In this document: positions 14,834 through 23,173 of the stretch, piece after piece
Layout of the letters: each line of letters opens with the position of its first letter
Numbering within the stretch: the first letter of the stretch is position 1
Assembly (NCBI RefSeq): GCF_002149965.1
Contig: NZ_MSQB01000016.1
Span: 1 to 64,000, forward strand
From: Novosphingobium panipatense
GTDB lineage: Bacteria; Pseudomonadota; Alphaproteobacteria; Sphingomonadales; Sphingomonadaceae
DNA: 64,000 nucleotides
Direction of reading: 5' to 3'
Program-made: the position numbers and the translations under genes
The notes under the pieces: model-generated
The model's input: the letters and a program-made list of their open reading frames with translations, nothing else
The model's database searches: none
Told to the model about the DNA's origin: nothing

Positions 14834-17737
14834 ATGCAAAGGCATGTTACGAGGATTTCGCTGGTAAAGGCCGCTCTTGTCGCAGGCAGCGCGCTGACCC
14901 TGCCGCAGGCCGCGTTCGCGCAGGACACTGCCGCTCAGAACATTGGCGCTCAGAACATTGGCGCTCAGGATTCCGTAGCCACCGCTACTGACAATACCGC
15001 GCAGGAAATCATCGTCACCGGCTTCCGCAAATCGCTGGAGGCCGCGCTCAACGTGAAGCGTGAATCCGTCAGCGCCGTGGACGCGGTCGTTGCCGAGGAC
15101 ATGGCCAAGTTCCCGGACCAGAACCTCGCCGAATCGCTCCAGCGCATCCCCGGCATCTCGATCCAGCGCGACGGCGGCGAAGGCCGCGCGATCACCGTGC
15201 GCGGGCTTGGCGCCCAGTTCACCCGCGTGCGCGTGAACGGGCTGGAAACGATCGCCACCAGCTCCGACGGTGCCAGCGCCAACCGTGATCGCGCGTTCGA
15301 TTTCAACGTCTTCGCTTCCGAGCTGTTCAGCAGCCTCGTCGTCCACAAGACCGCCGAAGCCAGCCTCGACGAAGGCTCGCTGGGCGCCGTGGTCGATCTC
15401 AACACCGGCAACCCGCTGGCAGGCAAGACCGGCCTTTCGGCCGTGCTCAACGTGCAGGGTTCCTACAACGACCTGTCGGACAACGTCGGGCCGCGCGTGG
15501 CCGGGCTGCTTTCCTGGAAGAACGATGCGGGCACGTTCGGCGTCAATCTCTCGGCCGCCTATTCGCACACCGATACGCTGGAAACCGGCAACAACACCGT
15601 CCGCTGGGCGCAGGCCTACTTCAATTCGGTGAACGGCACCCCCTGCTTCTATTCGAACGTCGGCCCGACCGGCGGCAATCCGGTCAATTCGGGCGGCGGC
15701 TACCGCCCCTCGGCAGCCTGCGACGCGGCGGCCCTTTCCTTCCACGCGCGCATCCCGCGCTACGGCGTGGTCGAGCATGACCGCCGCCGCCTGGGCCTGA
15801 CCGGCTCGATCCAGTTCGAACCGACCGACCGCACCAAGCTCTCGATCGACGGCCTCTATTCCTCGTTCAAGGAAGACCGCGCCGAACAGTGGCTGGAAGT
15901 GCTGGCCCGCTCCAACGAGCGCCGCTTCAACCTCGTGAACCCGGTCTACGACGACAAGGGCACGATGATTGCGGGTACTTACGACAACACCTGGGTCCGC
16001 ACCGAAAGCTATCTGCGCAAGTCCGAGACCGAATTCTATCAGTTCGGCGCTACATGGGATCAGGACGTCACCGACACCTTCCGCTTCACCGCGCTCGGCG
16101 GTTTCTCGCAGTCCAATGCCGATATCCCGGTCGAGACGACCTTCGCCTACGACAACCGCAACGCCAACGGCTTCAACTTCGACTATTCGGACATGAAGTC
16201 GCCCGTGCTCGACTATGGCCTGGACGTGACCAACCCGGCGAACTTCCAGCTCGCCGAGATCCGCGACCGCCCCTCCTACGTCAAGAACCAGTTCAAGACC
16301 GCGCAGCTGCGCACCGAATGGGACATGACGGACGGCTTCACCGTCAAGGCGGGCGCGGTATGGCGTCGCTACGACTTCCGCACCCAGCTGTTCCAGCGCG
16401 ACACCGCCGCCTGCGGCGCCAACGGCACCCGCGACCTGATCCTGGGACAGGTAACCTGCTCGGCGAACGTCTATGGCCTCCCGGTAACCTCGGACTTCTC
16501 GCGTTTGGTCGACCTCGGCGATGCCGGGCAGCCGAACGGCACCACCAGTTCCTGGCTGGTGGCCGACATCGACAAGGCAGCCGACTACACCAACCTCTAC
16601 GGCCGCACCGCGATCGAGGATCTGGGCAACAACCGCCGCGTGCGTGAGGAAACCTCGGGCGGCTACCTCCAGTTCGACGTCAAGGGCGAGATTTTCGGCC
16701 TGGAATTCGCAGGCAACGCGGGCATGCGTTACGCCCATACCAAGCAGACCTCGACCGGCTACACCGCAGGCGTCGCCGCGACGGTGGAGCGCAGCTACGA
16801 CGACTGGCTCCCGGCCATGAACATCGCGTTCTATCCGCGCCACGACGTGATCGTGCGCGGCGCGATCGCCAAGGTGATCACCCGTCCTTCGCTGGGCAAC
16901 CTCAACCCCGGCGGCTCGGTGGACGGGTTCAACTACCGCGTCACCTTCGGCAACCCGTTCCTCGATCCCTACCGCGCCACCAATTTCGACGCTTCGGTCG
17001 AATGGTACTTCGCCCCGCAGGCCCTGCTGTCGGTCGCGGGCTTCATCAAGAAGATCGAGAGCTTCCCGGTGGCGGGCACTTATGTCGCCACCCTGCCGCA
17101 GCTCGGCCTAGGCCGCGACGTGCTGGGCCAGAGCACGCCCGCCTACATCAACTACGATCCCAACCAGGAATACGTCGTCTCCTCGCAGGTCAACGGCGAA
17201 GGCGCGACCCTCAAGGGCGTGGAAGTGGCGCTGCAACTGCCCTTCACGTTCCTGCCGGGCCTGCTCAGCCACACCGGCTTCCAGGGCAACGCCACCTTCA
17301 TCGACAGCAGCGCCGATTACCAGATCACCGGCCCGGCGGTCTCCGCCTGCACCCGCAATCCCACGACCAACGCCTGCGGCCTAACCGGCGTTTCCGCGAT
17401 CTACAACAACACCCTCCTCGGCGTGTCGGAAAAGGCCTGGAACGCCACGCTCTACTATGACGACGGCAAGTTCAGCATTCGCGGCTCGGTCAGCTATCGC
17501 GGCCCCTTCAGCGACGCCACCAGCGCCACCGGCAATATCTTCGAGGGCTATGGCTCCTACACCAGCGTCGATGCGGCGATCCGCTACAAGGCCACCGAAT
17601 GGCTGGAACTGTCGATCGACGGCAACAACCTGACCGACGAGTATCGCTATCGCACCAACGACATCTACGCGCAGCGCAACTACGAGAACAACCACTTCGG
17701 CCGCACCATCCTGTTCGGCGCGCGGGCCAAGTATTGA
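14834..17737 (+). CDS. TonB-dependent outer membrane receptor (carbohydrate-type)
   Basis: This 967-residue receptor has a signal peptide ending AAFAQ. The plug domain follows: EIIVTGFRKSLEAALNVKRES (TonB box region), NLAESLQRIPGISIQRDGGEGRAITVRGL, and RVRVNGLETIATS. A 22-strand barrel then ends in the aromatic motif RTILFGARAKY. The plug matches the large Caulobacter/Xanthomonas/sphingomonad subfamily that imports oligosaccharides. AGGGGGAG lies about six bases before the ATG at 14834, which excludes a start 16 codons upstream. A 15-bp in-frame duplication (NIGAQ twice) lies just after the signal peptide. Divergent from the pectate-lyase-like gene and followed by an esterase and a GH43 enzyme, it is the probable uptake gate for pectin or hemicellulose fragments. 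Confidence 0.92.
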   Translation: MQRHVTRISLVKAALVAGSALTLPQAAFAQDTAAQNIGAQNIGAQDSVATATDNTAQEIIVTGFRKSLEAALNVKRESVSAVDAVVAEDMAKFPDQNLAESLQRIPGISIQRDGGEGRAITVRGLGAQFTRVRVNGLETIATSSDGASANRDRAFDFNVFASELFSSLVVHKTAEASLDEGSLGAVVDLNTGNPLAGKTGLSAVLNVQGSYNDLSDNVGPRVAGLLSWKNDAGTFGVNLSAAYSHTDTLETGNNTVRWAQAYFNSVNGTPCFYSNVGPTGGNPVNSGGGYRPSAACDAAALSFHARIPRYGVVEHDRRRLGLTGSIQFEPTDRTKLSIDGLYSSFKEDRAEQWLEVLARSNERRFNLVNPVYDDKGTMIAGTYDNTWVRTESYLRKSETEFYQFGATWDQDVTDTFRFTALGGFSQSNADIPVETTFAYDNRNANGFNFDYSDMKSPVLDYGLDVTNPANFQLAEIRDRPSYVKNQFKTAQLRTEWDMTDGFTVKAGAVWRRYDFRTQLFQRDTAACGANGTRDLILGQVTCSANVYGLPVTSDFSRLVDLGDAGQPNGTTSSWLVADIDKAADYTNLYGRTAIEDLGNNRRVREETSGGYLQFDVKGEIFGLEFAGNAGMRYAHTKQTSTGYTAGVAATVERSYDDWLPAMNIAFYPRHDVIVRGAIAKVITRPSLGNLNPGGSVDGFNYRVTFGNPFLDPYRATNFDASVEWYFAPQALLSVAGFIKKIESFPVAGTYVATLPQLGLGRDVLGQSTPAYINYDPNQEYVVSSQVNGEGATLKGVEVALQLPFTFLPGLLSHTGFQGNATFIDSSADYQITGPAVSACTRNPTTNACGLTGVSAIYNNTLLGVSEKAWNATLYYDDGKFSIRGSVSYRGPFSDATSATGNIFEGYGSYTSVDAAIRYKATEWLELSIDGNNLTDEYRYRTNDIYAQRNYENNHFGRTILFGARAKY

Positions 17738-17795
17738 CGCTGGCGGGAAAAACCGGCGCAATAGCCTGAACTGCAATAACGAAGAGGAAGCCGCC

Positions 17796-18797
17796 ATGAC
17801 CATCGACCGCCGATCGTTCATGGCGGCTTCTCTCGCTTCCGGGCTCGTATCGACAGGAGCGCTGGCGCAGACCGCGCCCCCGTCGGACGCCGCGAAAGCG
17901 CCGCCTGCGGGTCTGCCGGAACCTGCGGAAACCATCGACCTCTGGCCGAAGGGCGCGCCGGGAATGCCCGCCAGCCCCCCGGTCGAAACCGTCACCGAGC
18001 GGTCCACCACTACACAAGTCAACGACCGTTCCGTCACCGGCACCACCCGCCCGCGCATGGTGGTGTTCCGGCCCGACCGGCCGAACGGCGCTGCGGTGCT
18101 GATCACGCCGGGCGGCGGCTACCGCCTCGTGGTGATCGACAAGGAAGGCTACGAAGTGGCCCGCTGGCTGGCGGCACGCGGCTTCACTGCCTTCGTGCTG
18201 TTCTACCGCCTGCCCGGAGAAGGCTGGGCGAAACGCCAGGACGTGCCGCTGGCCGACGCGCAGCGCGCCATGCGCCTGATCCGGCACCGCGCGAAGGACT
18301 ACGCCGTCCAGCCCGAACGCGTCGCCGCCATGGGCTTTTCGGCGGGCGGGCACGTCTGCGCCAGCCTTTCCACCCGCTTCGCTGCGAAAGTCTACGATCC
18401 CGTCGATGCGGCAGACAAGCTCTCGGCCCGCCCATTCTGTGCGGCGCCGATCTATCCGGTGGTCTCGATGGACCCCGCGATCGCCCATGCGGGATCGCGC
18501 GACCTGCTGCTTGACCCCGCGCCCACGGCGCAACTGGAAGCTGCCCATTCGCCCGACCGCGCCGTACCAAAGGACGCGCCGCCGCATTTCCTGCTCCACG
18601 CAGAGGACGATCCGGCCGTCCCGGTGGACAACAGCCTGCGCCTGCGCGCCGCGCTGAAGGCGCAGGGCGTGCCGGTGGAAACCCATCTCTTCGCGCAGGG
18701 CGGCCACGGCTTCGGCCTGCGCGGCACGATCGGCAAACCCGTGGAGGCATGGCCCGATCTCTGGCGCGCCTGGGCACGCTCGGTCGGGCTGGGCTGA
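17796..18797 (+). CDS. exported alpha/beta-hydrolase, probable polysaccharide esterase
   Basis: This 333-residue protein starts with a twin-arginine-like leader, DRRSFMAASLASGL. The alpha/beta-hydrolase fold shows the oxyanion loop PGGGYR, nucleophile Ser182 in GFSAGGH, acid Asp271/272 in HAEDDPAVP, and His304 in QGGHGFGL, so the triad is complete. This resembles the acetyl-xylan/pectin acetylesterase group often annotated as xylanase-like endo-esterases. The gene sits 58 bp after the TonB receptor and 46 bp before a GH43 gene, which supports removal of acetyl or other ester groups from plant polysaccharide in the periplasm. Confidence 0.85.
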   Translation: MTIDRRSFMAASLASGLVSTGALAQTAPPSDAAKAPPAGLPEPAETIDLWPKGAPGMPASPPVETVTERSTTTQVNDRSVTGTTRPRMVVFRPDRPNGAAVLITPGGGYRLVVIDKEGYEVARWLAARGFTAFVLFYRLPGEGWAKRQDVPLADAQRAMRLIRHRAKDYAVQPERVAAMGFSAGGHVCASLSTRFAAKVYDPVDAADKLSARPFCAAPIYPVVSMDPAIAHAGSRDLLLDPAPTAQLEAAHSPDRAVPKDAPPHFLLHAEDDPAVPVDNSLRLRAALKAQGVPVETHLFAQGGHGFGLRGTIGKPVEAWPDLWRAWARSVGLG

Positions 18798-18843
18798 TCG
18801 GACTGGCCTGATCGAACAGGGCTGAAAGAACACGAGAGGCAGA

Positions 18844-20487
18844 ATGACTTTCGACAGACGCGACGCACTCAAGACAGCCCTGCTCGGCGGTATCGGCCTT
18901 GCGGCACCGACTCTCGCGGGGAGAGACGCTGCCGCAAGGGAGCCGGGGACGGGGACCACTCCTCCGGTCCCCTCCCCGGCTCCCGCCCGTAATTGGAGGC
19001 GCGGCTTCGACGGTCAGCGCATTTCCGATCTCGGCAACGGGACGATGCTCAACCCCGTTCTCTCCGGCGACCGGCCCGACCCCGCCATCCTCAAGGACGG
19101 CAAGGACTATTACCTCACCTTCTCCAGCTTCGATTCCTATCCCGGCCTCACCATCTGGCACAGCCGCGACCTGACGAACTGGCAGCCGAGGAAACCGGCG
19201 CTCACCCGCAATATCGGCTCGGTCTGGGCGGTCAGCCTGGAAAAACACAAGGGCCGCTATTTCCTCTACATCCCGGTCAAGGCCGAGCCCAACGAGATCT
19301 ACGTGATCTGGGCCGATCACATCGATGGCCCCTGGAGTGACCCGAAGCCGCTGGGCCTGCACGACCATATCGATCCCTGCCACGCCGTGGGCGAAGACGG
19401 TTCGCGCTGGCTGTTCCTCTCGGGCGGAGACCGCGTGCGCCTCTCCGACGACGGCCTTTCGCTGGCAGGCAAGGTCGAACATGTCTACGATCCCTGGCAC
19501 TATCCCGAGGACTGGGATGTGGAGGGCTTTTCGCCCGAAGGCCCCAAGATCCACCGCCATGGCGACTGGTTCTACATGCTCACTGCCGTAGGCGGCACGG
19601 CAGGTCCGCCCACCGGCCATATGGTGATCGCCGCCCGCGCCCGCTCGATCCACGGACCGTGGGAGCAGCACCCCGGCAACCCGCTGGTCCGCACGGAAGA
19701 CCAGTCCGAAGCCTGGTGGTCGCGCGGCCATGCCTCGCTGGTAGAGGGGCCGGACAAGCGCTGGTACACGCTCTACCACGGGTTCGAGAACGGCTACTGG
19801 ACGCTTGGCCGCCAGTGCCTGCTCGATACCATCGAATGGACCGAGGACGGCTGGTTCCGCATGACCGGGGGCGACCTGTCCCAGCCCCTGCCGGTGCCGC
19901 AAGTGGCCACCCCCCTGCCCCACGGCATGCCGTTGTCGGACGACTTCTCCGCACCGCTGGCGCTGGGATCAAAATGGTCGTTCTTCCGCCCCGCCCCGGA
20001 TGAAGCCTCCCGCCTGCGCGTGGCGGACGGCGCACTCCACTTCGCAGGCAAGGGCCTTGCCCCGTCCAGCGGATCGCCCCTGCTGCTGATCGCAGGCGAC
20101 ACCAGCTACCGGTTCGAGTGCGACATCGAACTGGCGCCGGGCGGCACGGCCGGCCTCGTCCTGTTCTACGACGACAAGCTCTATGCCGGGCTGGGTTTCG
20201 ACGAGAACCGCTTCGTCACCCACCAATACGGCATGGAACGCGGCCGTCCGGCCAATCCGCACGGCCGCCGCATGAGAATGCGCCTCACCAACCGCCGCCA
20301 CATCGTCTCGTTCCACACCTCTGGCGATGGCGGCAGGACGTGGAAACGCTTCGACAGGGGCATGGAAGTGTCAGGCTACCACCACAATGTACGCGGCGGC
20401 TTCCTGATGCTGCGGCCCGGCCTCTACGCCGCCGGTCCCGGCGAGGCGAAATTCCGCGACTTCCGCTTCACGGCTCTGGAAGACTAA
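18844..20487 (+). CDS. glycoside hydrolase family 43-type protein
   Basis: This 547-residue exported protein has a leader (DRRDALKTALLGGIGLAAP, twin-arginine-like). A five-bladed propeller follows: NPVLSGDRPDPAILKDGKDY contains the conserved N-terminal Asp base, HDHIDPCHAVGEDG and the acid-region WDVEGFSPEGPKI come later. The last 180 residues form a jelly-roll-like C-terminal domain (SDDFSAPLALGSKWSFFRP) as in beta-xylosidase/arabinofuranosidase-type GH43 members. Substrate is probably arabinose- or xylose-containing side chains. It is the last gene of the polysaccharide locus and converges with the Anbu gene 14 bp away. Confidence 0.87.
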   Translation: MTFDRRDALKTALLGGIGLAAPTLAGRDAAAREPGTGTTPPVPSPAPARNWRRGFDGQRISDLGNGTMLNPVLSGDRPDPAILKDGKDYYLTFSSFDSYPGLTIWHSRDLTNWQPRKPALTRNIGSVWAVSLEKHKGRYFLYIPVKAEPNEIYVIWADHIDGPWSDPKPLGLHDHIDPCHAVGEDGSRWLFLSGGDRVRLSDDGLSLAGKVEHVYDPWHYPEDWDVEGFSPEGPKIHRHGDWFYMLTAVGGTAGPPTGHMVIAARARSIHGPWEQHPGNPLVRTEDQSEAWWSRGHASLVEGPDKRWYTLYHGFENGYWTLGRQCLLDTIEWTEDGWFRMTGGDLSQPLPVPQVATPLPHGMPLSDDFSAPLALGSKWSFFRPAPDEASRLRVADGALHFAGKGLAPSSGSPLLLIAGDTSYRFECDIELAPGGTAGLVLFYDDKLYAGLGFDENRFVTHQYGMERGRPANPHGRRMRMRLTNRRHIVSFHTSGDGGRTWKRFDRGMEVSGYHHNVRGGFLMLRPGLYAAGPGEAKFRDFRFTALED

Positions 20488-20501
20488 GGGGTTGATCGAC
20501 C

Positions 20502-21263
20502 CTAGACCGAGGTGTCCAGCTTCGTTTCCATCCGATAGTCCGGCAGGGCATTGAAGGCCGCGCGTAGGGCCTCGCCCCAGCCTTCCGAGATCGACTGGAA
20601 ATAGGGGTCGCCGGCTTCGATACGGCGTTCGTGCAGCGGCGTGAAGCGGTCCTGCTCCAGCACCAGCAGATCGAGCGGCAGGCCCACCGAAAGGTTGGCC
20701 TTCACCGTCGAATCGAACGAGACGCAGAGCAGCTTCACCGCTTCCTCGAACGTCATCTTGCGGTCGTAGCCGCGGATCAGGATCGGGCGGCCGTACTTGG
20801 TCTCGCCGATCTGAAAGAAGGGCGTATCGAAGCTGGCCTCGATGAAATTGCCTTCGGGATAGATCAGGAACAGGCGCGGCTCCATGCCCTTGATCTGGCC
20901 CGCGACGATCATCGATGCGCTGAACGTGCCGGAAGCCGCGTTCTGGCCATTGTCCGCGGCGCGTTCGCTGATGATGTCCTGAAGCAGGTTGCCGACCACC
21001 GTGGCCACCTGGAACATGGTCGGCGCCTCCAGCAGGGTATTGTGCCGCTCGGCCGGGGCCTTGTTGCGTTCCTCAAGCTGGCTGATCACCGCCTGCGTGG
21101 TGGCCAGATTGCCCGCCGTCATCAGCGTGATGATCCGCTCGCCCGGGATTTCCCAGTGATACATCTTCCGAAAGGTGGAAATGTTGTCGACGCCCGAATT
21201 GGTGCGGGTGTCGCTCATCAGCACGAGCCCGCGATCCAGCATCATGCCCACGCAATAGGTCAT
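20502..21263 (-). CDS. Anbu proteasome-like peptidase
   Basis: This 253-residue protein starts MTYCVGMMLDRGLVLMSDTRTNSG. Removal of Met would expose Thr2 as the N-terminal nucleophile of an Ntn hydrolase. LVLMSDTRTN, YHWEIPGERIITLMTAGNLATTQ and SFDSTVKANLSVGLPLDLLVLEQD are typical of Anbu (ancestral beta subunit), distinct from the shorter HslV. An in-frame ATG 35 codons upstream would bury the threonine and is rejected. It is the last gene of a four-gene run with transglutaminase, alpha-E and ATP-grasp genes, the conserved Anbu neighbourhood. Purified Anbu proteins form open helical assemblies with little measured activity. The substrate is unknown. Confidence 0.92.
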   Translation of the reverse strand: MTYCVGMMLDRGLVLMSDTRTNSGVDNISTFRKMYHWEIPGERIITLMTAGNLATTQAVISQLEERNKAPAERHNTLLEAPTMFQVATVVGNLLQDIISERAADNGQNAASGTFSASMIVAGQIKGMEPRLFLIYPEGNFIEASFDTPFFQIGETKYGRPILIRGYDRKMTFEEAVKLLCVSFDSTVKANLSVGLPLDLLVLEQDRFTPLHERRIEAGDPYFQSISEGWGEALRAAFNALPDYRMETKLDTSV

Positions 21264-21330
21264 GGAACCAAAAACCCCTGAATTCTGAAGCCCCGCGCGA
21301 CCTTTGCGGGGTGCGGCCCGTTCAGCCGCC

Positions 21331-22200
21331 CTATGTCTGCTGCCGTCTTTGTTGTTGTCCACCGCCACCGGCGGACTGCTGTTGCTGCTGACCTAGCAGA
21401 TTCTCGCCCACCGACAAATGCACGTCGAGCCGGGTTTTCCCCGCTCCCATGGCAATACCTGTAACCGGCGCGGCCTCAGCATAGTCTGAGCCGCTGGTTA
21501 CGCGTATATACCGTTCGTCCGGGCAGATCGCGTTGGAGATGTCGAAACCTACCCAGCCGAGCCCCTGCACATGGGCTTCCGCCCAGCCATGCCCGGCCTC
21601 CTGCTCCACCCGGTCGTTCATGCGCAGATAGCCGCCGACATAGCGCATCGGAATGTCCAGCAGCCGCCCGGCGCTGATGAAGACATGGGCATGGTCCTGG
21701 CACACGCCCTTTCCGGCCGCGAGCGCCTGCTCGGCCGTGGTGCCTGCATCGGTGGCGCCGGGAACATAGTCGATCTGCGCGGCCACCGCGCTCGACAGGG
21801 CATGGAGGAACCCCAGCGTATCCGATCGCGGCGCATCCACCGAGGCCAGCAGGGCGCGCACCCGGTTGCCCGCGCGGGTCAGCGGCGTCGGGCGCAGGAA
21901 ACACCAGAGCGGCGTATGCCCCGAGTGGGCGCCGGTGATGCCGTTGTTGTCGCTGGTGCGCACCGTGCCCGTGCAGGTGACGACAACTTCCGGCGCGCCC
22001 GGCTCGATCGAAACCAGCGCGGTGTGGTTCTGGTGATGGTCGTCATACTGCGCCTCGTGGCGCGCGCCGGTCAGTTCCATCCGCCAGTCGAGCACTTCCT
22101 GCCCATGCGTGGTCTTCGGTTTCAGCCGCAGGCGTTGCAATCCATGCGCGACCGGATCGGCGAAGGCGTAGCGGGTGGTATGCGTGACGGTCAGCAGCAT
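21331..22200 (-). CDS. transglutaminase-like cysteine peptidase of the Anbu operon
   Basis: This 289-residue protein has the N-terminal beta-domain of bacterial transglutaminase-like proteins (MLLTVTHTTRYAFADPV). The papain-like core has a complete triad: Cys167 in GKGVCQDHAH, His204 in GHGWAEAH and Asp220 in WVGFDISN. The C-terminus carries an unusual Gln/Gly/Arg tail, QQQQQSAGGGGQQQRRQQT, not expected in the family. It ends 67 bp before the Anbu gene and starts 15 bp after the alpha-E gene. In linked systems this protein is thought to cleave or form peptide/isopeptide bonds on a small product made by the ATP-grasp partner (inference from comparative genomics). Confidence 0.9.
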   Translation of the reverse strand: MLLTVTHTTRYAFADPVAHGLQRLRLKPKTTHGQEVLDWRMELTGARHEAQYDDHHQNHTALVSIEPGAPEVVVTCTGTVRTSDNNGITGAHSGHTPLWCFLRPTPLTRAGNRVRALLASVDAPRSDTLGFLHALSSAVAAQIDYVPGATDAGTTAEQALAAGKGVCQDHAHVFISAGRLLDIPMRYVGGYLRMNDRVEQEAGHGWAEAHVQGLGWVGFDISNAICPDERYIRVTSGSDYAEAAPVTGIAMGAGKTRLDVHLSVGENLLGQQQQQSAGGGGQQQRRQQT

Positions 22201-22215
22201 GGGTAAGCCGTCCCT

Positions 22216-23163
22216 CTATTCGATGAAGCGATAATCGGCGGCGATGGCATTGCCGAGATGCTGGGTCTTGCCGATGAAATCCTGGAGGAATTCATGAAGG
22301 CCCATCTCGAAGATATCCTCGATCGTGGTCTGGTGCAGGCCGGTGCCGGTGGCGCGGAGGATCTCGTGCGCGCCGGTCTCCTCCCCGTATTCCTTGGCAA
22401 GCCCGGCCATATTGCTGCGGATCTTCTCGTAGCAGAACACCAGCGAGCGGGGGAACTGGCCGTCGAGGATCAGGAACCTGGCGATGCCGCGCGGGTCCAT
22501 CGCCCCCGCATTGAGCCAGGAATAGGCCCGGTTGCCCGCCACCGAACGCAGCAAGGTATCCCACTGCACATTGTCGAGACTGGACCCGACCCAGGCGGCC
22601 GAGGGCAGCAGGACGTAATACTTCACGTCGAGAATGCGCGCCGTACTGTCCGCCCGCTCGATGAAAGTGCCGATGCGCGAGAAGTTGAACACCTCGTTGC
22701 GCAGCATCGTGCCTTCCAGCGCCCCGCGCACCAGGGTACCGGTGCGGCGGACCTGCCCCAGCACCTCGCCCAGGTTGGTTTCGCGCACCGGCCGCGAAAG
22801 CAGTTCGCTGAGGTGCATCCAGCCTTCGTTGGTGGTTTCCCAGACGGCATTGGTCAGGCTGTTGCGGACCATCCGGGCATTGGTGCGCGCATTCTCCAGC
22901 ATGCCGAGGACCGAGCCGGGATTGTCGCGATCGCGCAGCAGGTAGTTGAACACTTGCGGCCCGGTGATGTCGGCATGCCGGGCGCAATAGTCTTCCAGCA
23001 GGCCCGTCGTCGTCAGGACCGATTTCCACTCCTCGTCCTGCGAATGCTTGTTCCCGCGCGTCAGCGCGAGGTGGAAGCCCACGTCGATCAGCCGCGCGGT
23101 ATTCTCCGCGCGTTCGAGGTAGCGGCTCATCCAGTAGACGCCGTTGGCGGCCCGTCCCAGCAT
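22216..23163 (-). CDS. alpha-E domain protein of the Anbu operon
   Basis: This 315-residue, almost all-helical protein begins MLGRAANGVYWMSRYLERAENTARLIDV, the diagnostic start of the alpha-E family (COG2307). Several conserved helices carrying arginine and glutamate follow (RNSLTNAVWETTNEGW, LEGTMLRNEVFNFSRIGTFIERAD). An in-frame ATG 16 codons upstream overlaps the ATP-grasp gene and is not used here. The family has no enzyme activity assigned but nearly always accompanies the circularly permuted ATP-grasp protein, so it may be a subunit of, or scaffold for, that ligase. It lies 10 bp after the ATP-grasp stop. Confidence 0.9.
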   Translation of the reverse strand: MLGRAANGVYWMSRYLERAENTARLIDVGFHLALTRGNKHSQDEEWKSVLTTTGLLEDYCARHADITGPQVFNYLLRDRDNPGSVLGMLENARTNARMVRNSLTNAVWETTNEGWMHLSELLSRPVRETNLGEVLGQVRRTGTLVRGALEGTMLRNEVFNFSRIGTFIERADSTARILDVKYYVLLPSAAWVGSSLDNVQWDTLLRSVAGNRAYSWLNAGAMDPRGIARFLILDGQFPRSLVFCYEKIRSNMAGLAKEYGEETGAHEILRATGTGLHQTTIEDIFEMGLHEFLQDFIGKTQHLGNAIAADYRFIE

Positions 23164-23173
23164 CAGTGCGTTC

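Noticed and set aside
13919..16843. 974-codon minus-strand frame over the TonB receptor
   Set aside because: It mirrors the receptor reading and overlaps the pectate lyase-like gene; no domain is recognisable.
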